From assembly GCA_031282125.1 (NCBI GenBank), contig JAITEH010000144.1, positions 1 through 10,232 of the forward strand: DNA of 10,232 nt, written 5' to 3'. The stretch comes from Campylobacteraceae bacterium. GTDB lineage: Bacteria; Campylobacterota; Campylobacteria; Campylobacterales; Campylobacteraceae. Position 1 is the first letter of the stretch, and each line of letters opens with the position of its first letter. Both the position numbers and the translations under genes were made by a program. Shown here one piece after another: positions 1-8,697 of this stretch. Below the pieces are notes generated by a model. The model ran no database searches. It was not told the DNA's origin and saw only the letters and a program-made list of their open reading frames with translations.

Positions 1-1619
1 CTCTCATCTTCCAAAAGTGCGGCTATGAGCAGTTCTAAAGGTTTTTTCATACCCTCCAAGAAAATCTCCGCTTCTTGCATGGCGCTTAAAAGTATATTTT
101 CTATATCTTGCGCGGTGGGGAGCATTCTGTCGCCCATCGCATATTTCTCGACCATTTGGGTTGCTAATTGTCTGGCTTTATTTAAATCTTCACTTGAGTT
201 AGAATAGACTTCATTAAAATATATTTTCGAAGCGGCGATGCCTGCGAATGAGACTTTAATCTTTGCCATGAGTTCCGTGCGGGATTCTATCTCTTTGTCT
301 ATCTCTTTTGTGAAATCCTCGACTAAGCCTATCTTGTCGAAATTTATCTCAAACCAGTAAGCGCAAAGAGCTTTTGCTGCCTGATATACCGCTTGTATGT
401 TTTTCTCTTTTTCGGAGTATCGTACAAGCCTTTTTTTGCCAAGCAACACTTTATCGCGCACAGCTAAAAAATCCTCTGCTTCTACCGTTTTACTCTCTCT
501 TCTTAAAGCATTTATCGCAGCTTCATTTACAAGTGTAGAGAGCGCCGCGCCGCTGAAGCCAACGCTCATCTTGGCGATATCAGATATATTGACATTATGC
601 TTTTTATCTGCCAGATACGTGTCTATTATCTTTTCTCTATCATGCAAATCAGGCAGCGAGACAAAGATACGCCTGTCAAATCTTCCAGACCTCAAGAGCG
701 CCTCGTCTATCATCTCCAAACGATTTGTGGCGGCTATAACTATGACGCCAGAATTATCCTCAAAACCGTCCATTTCCGTCAAAAGTTGATTTAACGTAGC
801 CTCTCTCTCATCGCTTCTCATGCCGCCGCGCGCTTTGCCGACCGCATCAATCTCATCTATAAATACGATTGAGGGCGCGTTTGATTTTGCCGTAGAGAAA
901 AGCTCCCTTACCCTTTTTGCCCCCATGCCGACATATATCTGCACAAAACCAGCTCCGCTTTGATAAAAAAACGGCACGTTAGCCTCTCCAGCGACCGCTT
1001 TTGCTATCATCGTTTTGCCCACCCCAGGAGGTCCTACCAGCAAAACTCCGCGCGGAAGTTTGACATTCATCTTTTGATAAATAGACGGGTTTTTTAGAAA
1101 ATCAACAATCTCGAAAAGCTCCTCTTTTACGCTTTTTATCCCCGCTACGTCGGAAAATTTTATTTTTGAAACGGACGGCAAAATCCTAACTGCGTGCGTG
1201 GTATCCGTTTCTATAGCTATATTGTTGAAGTTTGCTTGGTTTTGCTTGTTTTGTATATTTTTTTTCTCCATTTTTTGATAATAATAGAGAGCAAAAAGTG
1301 CAAGAATAAAAAACGCAAAAGTCAAAAAGAGTTCTGCGAAATTACTCTCTTTTTTTACATCTATCGGCGCAATGAGCAAAAGACGCCCTATGTCTATGCC
1401 GTCTTTTGCTATGCTGTAAACTCCCGAATTTGTATATAGGATAACTTCGTCACCGTATATTTTGGCCTCTTTTATTTGATCTTTGGCGATTAACGTATCG
1501 TAAAATCCCATGTCTATCGCTTTTGGCGAGCTTTTGACAAATATGTAACCCACAAGCATCGCTAAAATACAAAACAACATCACTAAAATCTGCAATTTAC
1601 TCGGTTTAAAAAGCTGCAT
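1..1619 (-). CDS. FtsH-like membrane AAA+ protein with degenerate protease site (3' end outside window)
   Basis: The frame is open from ATG at 1619 to the window edge, giving 539 residues without the C-terminus. The layout is that of FtsH: membrane segments at about 9-28 and 95-114 around a short periplasmic part, then an AAA+ domain with Walker A GPPGVGKT (196-203), pore loop IYVG (228-231), Walker B IVFIDEID (251-258), sensor ATNR (297-300) and arginine fingers in SGRFDR (R313, R316). The ATPase is therefore predicted active. Where FtsH has HEAGH, this protein has YQAAK (412-416). The third zinc ligand, Asp, survives at D478 (SEDL for the usual SNDL). No histidine occurs after residue 341, so the protease is predicted inactive. 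The distance from the degenerate site to D478 is about 15 residues shorter than in E. coli FtsH as I recall it. The start overlaps mtaB by 14 bases and follows a GAGGG ribosome site. A separate catalytic FtsH is expected elsewhere in the genome. Family placement is sure; the role is unknown. Confidence 0.93.
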   Translation of the reverse strand, partial: MQLFKPSKLQILVMLFCILAMLVGYIFVKSSPKAIDMGFYDTLIAKDQIKEAKIYGDEVILYTNSGVYSIAKDGIDIGRLLLIAPIDVKKESNFAELFLTFAFFILALFALYYYQKMEKKNIQNKQNQANFNNIAIETDTTHAVRILPSVSKIKFSDVAGIKSVKEELFEIVDFLKNPSIYQKMNVKLPRGVLLVGPPGVGKTMIAKAVAGEANVPFFYQSGAGFVQIYVGMGAKRVRELFSTAKSNAPSIVFIDEIDAVGKARGGMRSDEREATLNQLLTEMDGFEDNSGVIVIAATNRLEMIDEALLRSGRFDRRIFVSLPDLHDREKIIDTYLADKKHNVNISDIAKMSVGFSGAALSTLVNEAAINALRRESKTVEAEDFLAVRDKVLLGKKRLVRYSEKEKNIQAVYQAAKALCAYWFEINFDKIGLVEDFTKEIDKEIESRTELMAKIKVSFAGIAASKIYFNEVYSNSSEDLNKARQLATQMVEKYAMGDRMLPTAQDIENILLSAMQEAEIFLEGMKKPLELLIAALLEDE

Positions 1620-2862
1620 AATTTCCCTCTTTTTTTGCTTCATAATCGTCAATAACTATCCATTTTCCAGCCAAATCGTCCCCAGAATCAATAAAAATCC
1701 TATTGTAAAACTGGTCAAATCCCGTATAAAAACCGTCCTTTTTCTCTTCTACCAATACCTGCAAATCAATCTTTTTTTGTCTAAAAATAAAATTATTCTC
1801 TTTTATTATATTTTGAAGTTCCTTTAATCTGCTTTTTGCGGTATTACCGTCAACCGTTTGCTTCATGGAAGCTGAGAGCGTGCCGTCTCTTTTTGAGTAG
1901 CAAAATGCATGCAGATGCGTTAAGGGAAATTTTTTGAAATTAATAAGTGCGTTTTGCCAAATCTCCATGCTCTCCCCCGGATGTCCTACTATAAAATCCG
2001 TTCCAAGAGCAAATCCCAAAGATGAGAGTTCCAAGAAAAGCTCCAAATCTCTTTTTGCGCTGTTTCTGCGCCTCATGATTTTAAGCATTTCGTCGTTTGT
2101 ATGCTGAAGCGCGATATGCAGGTGTTTCTCAAGCCACGGTTCTTTCAATACCTCTTTAAAACTCTCGTCAATCTGTACAGGTTCGATACTGCCCATGCGA
2201 ACTCTTTTGACTCCGTCCATAGCGCCTATTTTTTGGAGCAATTTCCCAAGCGACGTATCGGTATCTTTGCCGTAACTTCCTATATTTGTCCCCGTGAGGA
2301 CAAACTCGCTAAAGCCGTTTTGCAAGAGTATTTTCCCCTGTTCAAGTATCTTCTCTTCGCTTTGGCTTCTTGCTTTGCCTCTTGCATGAGGAATGATACA
2401 GTAACTGCAAGAAAAGTTACAGCCTTCTTGTATTTTGATGAAAGCTTTGCTTTTGTCATGGTAATTTGAGACTATACTCTCATCAACATGCGTCAAAATG
2501 CCAATCTCTTTAAAAGGCTCTTTTGAAAAAAGCAGTCTATTGATATTGCGCTTTTCTGAGTGCCCCAAGACTCCAAAGACTCTATTTTGAGCGAAGAGTT
2601 CGCTGCCGCGCGTATCGGCGCCGCATCCTGCGAAAATTACTTTTTTACCGTCTTTATTTTGCTTTGATATGTAATTCCTAACGCCGCTGTCCGCGCCGTT
2701 TGTTACTGTGCATGAATTGACTATGATGATATCGGCAAACAGTTCGCTGGTCGTTACTTCAAAGTCTTTAAGCTCTCCTATCATCATCTGCGTGTCGTAG
2801 ATATTTGTCCGACAGCCGAATGTTTTGAAAAATACTTTGGATTTTGTCAAAGGCTCACTCAC
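1606..2862 (-). CDS. mtaB: tRNA N6-threonylcarbamoyladenosine-37 methylthiotransferase MtaB
   Basis: This is a cytoplasmic radical-SAM enzyme of 418 residues that adds a methylthio group to t6A37 to form ms2t6A next to the anticodon of tRNAs reading ANN codons. Three cysteines of the N-terminal UPF0004 domain (C17 in FGCRTN, C51 in NSCTVTN, C80 in AGCGAD) should bind one 4Fe-4S cluster. The radical-SAM triad CNFSCSYC (C148, C152, C155) binds the second. The last 60 or so residues fit a TRAM RNA-binding domain. The start is GTG at 2862, because an in-frame TGA lies just upstream and the first internal ATG (residue 26) would remove C17. A TTG at residue 5 is a weaker alternative. The gene begins 8 bases inside the end of the MscS-type gene and ends 14 bases inside the FtsH-like gene, so coupled translation is likely. 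MtaB is favoured over MiaB and RimO by the FGCRTN and NSCTVTN motifs and the overall length. Confidence 0.93.
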   Translation of the reverse strand: MSEPLTKSKVFFKTFGCRTNIYDTQMMIGELKDFEVTTSELFADIIIVNSCTVTNGADSGVRNYISKQNKDGKKVIFAGCGADTRGSELFAQNRVFGVLGHSEKRNINRLLFSKEPFKEIGILTHVDESIVSNYHDKSKAFIKIQEGCNFSCSYCIIPHARGKARSQSEEKILEQGKILLQNGFSEFVLTGTNIGSYGKDTDTSLGKLLQKIGAMDGVKRVRMGSIEPVQIDESFKEVLKEPWLEKHLHIALQHTNDEMLKIMRRRNSAKRDLELFLELSSLGFALGTDFIVGHPGESMEIWQNALINFKKFPLTHLHAFCYSKRDGTLSASMKQTVDGNTAKSRLKELQNIIKENNFIFRQKKIDLQVLVEEKKDGFYTGFDQFYNRIFIDSGDDLAGKWIVIDDYEAKKEGNYAAF

Positions 2863-4453
2863 TCACTTCCCCAATCTCTGGAGAGTATTTGACTTTAGAA
2901 GCTTGCCTTAAATTCAGCGTTTGGGTAGGATAAGCTATCACTATATCCTCTTCTTTGTTGATGGCGTCTATGATTTCGCCGCTTAGCGTACTTCTAAGAG
3001 CAAGAGCGGCATAAGAGTTCGTCATGTACCACACATGTATGGTAAGTCCGTGCGGTTCTATAAAAGAGAAAATCTTAGGTTCGACGTTGGTATTTTTGAG
3101 GTTGTATTTTTGTCTTAATTGATTTAACTGTTTTCTTGCTATCTCGGTATAGCCTTTTGAGTATTTTTTTGTAATCTCTTTGATGATATACATGGCTTTT
3201 TTGTAGTTCGAATCAAACGATATAGTCAGATATATACCGTCCCATACGGTCTTTAGCGTCTCATGAGTGTAGTTTGATATGAGATTTGTAAAGATAAAAT
3301 TGTTGGGTATAAATATGACTCTGCCAGCACGCTTGTTTTCAAGATATGTAGTCAAGGTTACATCTTCCAAAATGGTCATTCTCATTAAGGATATATCGAC
3401 TATATCGCCAACGTATGAGAGTCCGTCTTGGTGAACTTTGACTCTGTCTCCCACGCTGAAACTGCGCCCGAATGTTATAACGCTCCAGCCGAGTATATTC
3501 ATAAACATATCTTTCATGGCAATCGCGATACCAGCAGACGCAAAACCCAAAACGGCGACAAGATAGGTCATATTCTCGATATATGCAAACAGCAAAATCA
3601 AAATGATAAGCGTTATGTTGGTGATATTTATCACTTTATTGATGATGTAACTTCTCTCGTTTGCCGACATGAGGCGTTTTGAAATAAGTTTCAGCAAAAA
3701 AGAGATAAGTATAATCGAAACGATAATAGTAAAGATAAACAGCGTGCGTTTTGTCTCGTCTTCTATAGCGTTGGAGGCGCGCGTAACGGCTTCATTTATC
3801 TTTCTTTCGTAGATGGAAGCAGACGTCAAAACTATATCGTAAGCGGAGTTAAACTCTCTTATGAGAGCTTTATTACTCTCCTGCAAAACAGTGTAAGAGT
3901 CGCTGCTGTCAATCTCTATAATACGCTCAAGTATCTCGTCTTTTTCATGTAGGTTGTTTATCAAAATCTCCAAATCATGAGAGAGTTTGGTGTATCCTTC
4001 CAAATCCTGCCTAATCTTTTTGATATACGAAAATCCCGAAAATATAGCAAAAGGATTGCTTATAGAAGGTATCGGCGGAACGTCGGGGGATTTCAAAAGT
4101 CCAGAAAACGGAGCATTTTGAAATTCGCTGAGTTGCTCTATCTGGCTTTCCAAAACGTCGCGTCTTCTCTCCATGTCGCTAAGTTTTGCCAAAGAGTCTT
4201 TGTCGGTTTTTGTGCGGATTTTCTTTATATCTTTCACTACCGACTCAAATTCTGCCTGTTTTGTTTTGTAGATATTGTAATTTTCGTGTCTTGCAAGCCA
4301 GATGTTATTTCTGCTTGCGTCGTCGATGACTTGAAGTTTTAGCTTATAATCAGCCAATAACTGTTTTTGAGTCAAATACTCATTTTGCACCGACTGATTT
4401 ATATCCGCAGCAAGCAAATTTACCAAAAAAATCAAAGCTAAAAACAGTCTCAT
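2855..4453 (-). CDS. MscS-family mechanosensitive channel with extended periplasmic N-terminus
   Basis: This 532-residue protein belongs to the small-conductance mechanosensitive channel family, which releases solutes during hypo-osmotic shock. Residues 1-16 form a signal peptide ending in LLAA. Residues 20-230 are a charged, mostly helical region with coiled-coil character and a proline-rich break (PDVPPIPSISNP, about 123-134), predicted periplasmic. Membrane segments follow at about 238-256, 278-294 and 298-318. The last is the pore helix, rich in Gly and Ala (VLGFASAGIAIAMKD), as in MscS TM3. The beta domain follows with FGRSFSVGDRVKV and the family IPN signature (VIFIPNNF), then an alpha/beta C-terminal domain to about 510. 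It is nearly twice the length of E. coli MscS, mainly because of the N-terminal extension, so gating may involve periplasmic contacts. The ATG overlaps the aroB stop as ATGA. The ion selectivity cannot be read from the sequence. Confidence 0.9.
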   Translation of the reverse strand: MRLFLALIFLVNLLAADINQSVQNEYLTQKQLLADYKLKLQVIDDASRNNIWLARHENYNIYKTKQAEFESVVKDIKKIRTKTDKDSLAKLSDMERRRDVLESQIEQLSEFQNAPFSGLLKSPDVPPIPSISNPFAIFSGFSYIKKIRQDLEGYTKLSHDLEILINNLHEKDEILERIIEIDSSDSYTVLQESNKALIREFNSAYDIVLTSASIYERKINEAVTRASNAIEDETKRTLFIFTIIVSIILISFLLKLISKRLMSANERSYIINKVINITNITLIILILLFAYIENMTYLVAVLGFASAGIAIAMKDMFMNILGWSVITFGRSFSVGDRVKVHQDGLSYVGDIVDISLMRMTILEDVTLTTYLENKRAGRVIFIPNNFIFTNLISNYTHETLKTVWDGIYLTISFDSNYKKAMYIIKEITKKYSKGYTEIARKQLNQLRQKYNLKNTNVEPKIFSFIEPHGLTIHVWYMTNSYAALALRSTLSGEIIDAINKEEDIVIAYPTQTLNLRQASKVKYSPEIGEVSE

Positions 4454-5490
4454 CGGCTAAAAGCTCCCAAACTTTTTTTTACTATCTTCTCTTCCACGTC
4501 GTCTCTTATGACAAAATCTCCTATTTTGTTTGGCAAAATAAACGTTATTTTGGAGTTATTGCTCTTTTTGTCAAGGAAAAACGAGTCATAAAAGCTGTCG
4601 ATATCTTCTATATTATATCTTGTCGGAAGAGAGAATTTTTGCAATGTTTTTTCTATCCTAAGAGCCTCGTTTTTGTCCAAAAGTCCCAAATTGACAGCTA
4701 ATTCGTTTGCCATGACTATGCCAAAAGCCACCGCTTCGCCGTGCAAATACTCGCTGTAATGAGTCTTTTGCTCTATCACATGCGCAAACGTATGACCGTA
4801 ATTTAAAACGGCTCTTATGCCGCTCTCTTTCTCATCTTTGGCTACGACGTCGGCTTTTATCTTCACACACTTTGCTATCACATCTTTTAGATTTGTTTCA
4901 TCATTTAAGTCTATATCTTCAAGACGATAATAAAACTCTTTGTCAAACATTACCGCCATTTTTATTATCTCGGCAACTCCAGCGTTAAATTCTCTTTTTG
5001 GAAGCGTTTTCAAAAATCCGTTTTCGCAGTAAACGGCGCGCGGCTGATGAAAAGTGCCTATTAGGTTTTTGCCAAAATCGCTATTTACGCCCGTTTTTCC
5101 GCCCACACTTGCGTCCACTTGCGCCAAAAGCGTTGTCGGAACTTGGATAAAATCTATGCCTCTTTGATAAATAGACGCCGCAAATCCCGTCATATCTCCC
5201 ACAACGCCCCCGCCAAAAGCTATAAGCGTGGATTTTCTGTCTAATTTGAATTTGAAAAGCTCGTTTAGTATATACTCTATGGTTTGCAGGTTTTTGTACT
5301 TTTCGCCGTCTTTGATGATAACTTCATGAAGCTCTTTTGCTTTTACTCTTTTTTTGATGCTTTCAAGATGAAGCTTGGCTATCGTCTCATTTGTTATAAT
5401 GGCAGCTTTGCCTGCGAGCTTTATCTCTTTGATTTCATCGATAAAAACGTCATAGCCTAAAGCCGCGTCGAACTTTATCTCTATTTTCAT
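4450..5490 (-). CDS. aroB: 3-dehydroquinate synthase
   Basis: AroB converts DAHP to 3-dehydroquinate, the second step of the shikimate pathway to aromatic amino acids and folate, using NAD+ and a divalent metal. The protein has 346 residues, normal for the family. The signature region is intact: AFGGGVVGDMTGF (91-103), the Q-V-P-T-T-L-L-A-Q-V-D block (116-126) and SVGGKTGVN (128-136). The metal ligands expected in AroB are present as E174 (AGVAEIIKM), H233 (YGHTFAH) and H250 (LHGEAVAFG). The start at 5490 is supported by an AGGAG ribosome site (5495-5499) four bases upstream. It lies 46 bases downstream of the TrkA-like gene, and this gap holds its own candidate -10. Its TGA overlaps the ATG of the MscS-type gene. 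Presence of aroB indicates aromatic amino acid biosynthesis; there is no metabolic link to its neighbours, which suggests the grouping is historical or regulatory. Confidence 0.97.
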   Translation of the reverse strand: MKIEIKFDAALGYDVFIDEIKEIKLAGKAAIITNETIAKLHLESIKKRVKAKELHEVIIKDGEKYKNLQTIEYILNELFKFKLDRKSTLIAFGGGVVGDMTGFAASIYQRGIDFIQVPTTLLAQVDASVGGKTGVNSDFGKNLIGTFHQPRAVYCENGFLKTLPKREFNAGVAEIIKMAVMFDKEFYYRLEDIDLNDETNLKDVIAKCVKIKADVVAKDEKESGIRAVLNYGHTFAHVIEQKTHYSEYLHGEAVAFGIVMANELAVNLGLLDKNEALRIEKTLQKFSLPTRYNIEDIDSFYDSFFLDKKSNNSKITFILPNKIGDFVIRDDVEEKIVKKSLGAFSR

Positions 5491-5513
5491 ACCACTCCTA
5501 AATTTTCAGTCTG

Positions 5514-5519
5514 ATTATA
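5514..5519 (-). promoter_or_regulatory. Candidate internal -10 promoter element upstream of aroB
   Basis: A perfect TATAAT reads on the minus strand in the 46-base gap before aroB. It would start transcription near 5507, leaving a leader of about 17 bases that contains the AGGAG site. There is no good -35 at 17 bases; TTGGAG lies 20 bases away. Campylobacterota sigma-70 promoters commonly lack a clear -35 and instead have periodic T-rich upstream DNA, which is present here. It may give aroB and the three genes after it a supply independent of the TrkA-like gene. Confidence 0.45.
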
Positions 5520-5521
5520 CT

Positions 5522-5536
5522 AAAATTTGAAATTTT
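5522..5536. repeat. A/T-only inverted repeat between the TrkA-like stop codon and the aroB -10
   Basis: Two perfect 7-base arms, AAAATTT and AAATTTT, flank a single central base at 5529. The repeat starts directly after the TrkA-like stop codon and ends two bases before the TATAAT. It occupies the -12 to -35 region of the candidate aroB promoter, so it could be an operator or simply part of the A/T-rich upstream region. It is too A/T-rich and lacks the T-run layout for a terminator. Confidence 0.35.
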
Positions 5537-6940
5537 TTACTCCAATATCGGCAAAAAAAGCTGACATTTATTATCCAGCAAAAAATAGACGCGATTTAAA
5601 TCTTCGGACAGAATAGATGCTATTTTTGATTTCATGAAGGATTCGTAAAACGGCACAAATTGCAGTATATTCTCCTCTTTTTTGAGTTTAAATATAGGAT
5701 TTTGGTCGCTGTTTTTGATGATATCTATCTGTTTTCCGTAAAGTTTTGCGATATTTTCGAAATGCTCGGCAAGCTCTTGGTTTTCAATTTCTGGGTCAAA
5801 ATCATAAAACTGCACTTTCAAATCAAGCTGTGAAGAGAGGTCAAATATAACCGAAGAGTGCTTTTCGACATCGTCTGCGTTGCCGCCGAAAACTATGCCG
5901 TTTTTTATATCTTGGAACTTACTGCCGCCTATTTTAAGTATCGGCGCTTGGGAGTTGAAAAGCATTTTTATATTAGCTTTGAAAAAAAGTTTATCCACTA
6001 CGCAAAGCCCTATATTCAGGTGATTTACATCGTCTAGATAGATATTGTCGGACAGCGGATTGTAGTAATCCACCGTGATATCTATGTCATTGGATGAGAG
6101 GTTTTTTATATAATTAAACGCATGCGAATAAGTAGGGTTTACCACTTTAATATAGAGCTTTTTGGAGTTTAACCTCTCATGCAGCATGAGCGTATTTGCA
6201 AGCAGCGCTTCTATTCTTTTGGCGCCCATATTGTTCATATCTATGAAGCAGTAGATGTTTGAGCCAAACGGCTGGGGGAATTGCCCAAGCTCTCTTTTGA
6301 TACTTTTGTACACGTCTTGCAGTACATCGGGAGCGCCCACGATAAGCAGGTTGTCGTTTGGCTGTATCATGATATTTGGTTTTGGCAAAAGAAGTGTATT
6401 GTTTCGATAGAGCGCCGCTATATTCCATTTTTTCTGCTCGATACTGCCCAGATGCCTATACACGTAAGAGCTTCCCACGGGCACTTGCACGTCCATAACT
6501 TCGCCCGTTACAAGTCCTATATTTTGCGCAAATATCGGCGTATTTGGCACAAAATCCGCAAGGCGGAAAGCTGTAATTTTGCGCGAATTTACTATCTTAA
6601 GATACTTATCGTCAAACTCAAGCCCCCATTTATCGACAAGATAAATCGGTATTTTTTTCTCAAACTGCCTGATTACTTTGTAAGAGCCTACGGCGTCCAC
6701 CTTTTTACTTACCGCTATCATAACTTGATAATAGTCTTTGTTGATGATGCTTGTCATCTTTTCAAAACTTGTCGGGTCGAAGGAGTGGATTTTGAAGTTT
6801 TCGGGAAATATTATATTATGTAATGTTTTTTTTCTATAATAGACGATGGTATATTCATTGTTGTCGCTCGCAACGCTGACAACTCTTTCTAAAAAATGTT
6901 TTGCTAAAATACCGTCAGCTATGATTAGGACTTTTTTCAT
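5537..6940 (-). CDS. TrkA/RCK-like putative ion-transport regulatory protein
   Basis: This soluble protein of 467 residues has no signal peptide or membrane segment. Residues 1-120 look like a Rossmann TrkA-N domain (MKKVLIIADGILAKHFL), but the glycine motif is degenerate (A8-x-G10-x-x-A13 instead of G-x-G-x-x-G) and no acidic residue follows the second strand, so NAD binding is doubtful. Residues about 140-217 fit an RCK/TrkA-C ligand-binding domain: GEVMDVQVPVGSSY, a short hydrophobic strand, then IQPNDNLLIVGAPDVL. Residues 227-467 form another alternating alpha/beta domain that faintly resembles a universal-stress-protein fold (GIVFGGNADDVEKH), which is inference. RCK proteins normally gate a potassium channel or transporter, but no such partner is encoded in this window other than the MscS-type channel. 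ATG at 6940 has a GGAG site five bases upstream and heads the operon. From memory, H. pylori and C. jejuni have a homologue at this place; its function is not known to me. Confidence 0.75.
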   Translation of the reverse strand: MKKVLIIADGILAKHFLERVVSVASDNNEYTIVYYRKKTLHNIIFPENFKIHSFDPTSFEKMTSIINKDYYQVMIAVSKKVDAVGSYKVIRQFEKKIPIYLVDKWGLEFDDKYLKIVNSRKITAFRLADFVPNTPIFAQNIGLVTGEVMDVQVPVGSSYVYRHLGSIEQKKWNIAALYRNNTLLLPKPNIMIQPNDNLLIVGAPDVLQDVYKSIKRELGQFPQPFGSNIYCFIDMNNMGAKRIEALLANTLMLHERLNSKKLYIKVVNPTYSHAFNYIKNLSSNDIDITVDYYNPLSDNIYLDDVNHLNIGLCVVDKLFFKANIKMLFNSQAPILKIGGSKFQDIKNGIVFGGNADDVEKHSSVIFDLSSQLDLKVQFYDFDPEIENQELAEHFENIAKLYGKQIDIIKNSDQNPIFKLKKEENILQFVPFYESFMKSKIASILSEDLNRVYFLLDNKCQLFLPILE

Positions 6941-6953
6941 ACATTCTCCATAA

Positions 6954-8695
<1,742 letters not shown>

Positions 8696-8697
8696 AA

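Noticed and set aside
372..386. Sequencing error or frameshift as the cause of the missing HEXXH
   Set aside because: All three catalytic positions differ (H to Y, E to Q, H to K), while the frame and the homology continue unbroken on both sides, including the SEDL zinc-ligand region. A single indel cannot explain that.
397..789. Plus-strand 130-residue open frame
   Set aside because: It lies wholly inside the minus-strand FtsH-like gene, which has strong motifs throughout. The opposite frame is Ser/Leu-rich with no recognisable domain.
1258..1265. A8 homopolymer in the FtsH-like gene as a phase-variation tract
   Set aside because: It is in frame within a Lys/Asn-rich linker (residues 118-121), and similar runs, such as 4473-4480 in aroB, occur in ordinary genes of A/T-rich genomes. 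No evidence of switching.
6281..6823. Plus-strand 180-residue open frame
   Set aside because: It is antisense to the TrkA-like gene, has no ribosome site I trust and shows no coherent domain; its His/Arg/Tyr-rich composition is typical of a shadow frame.
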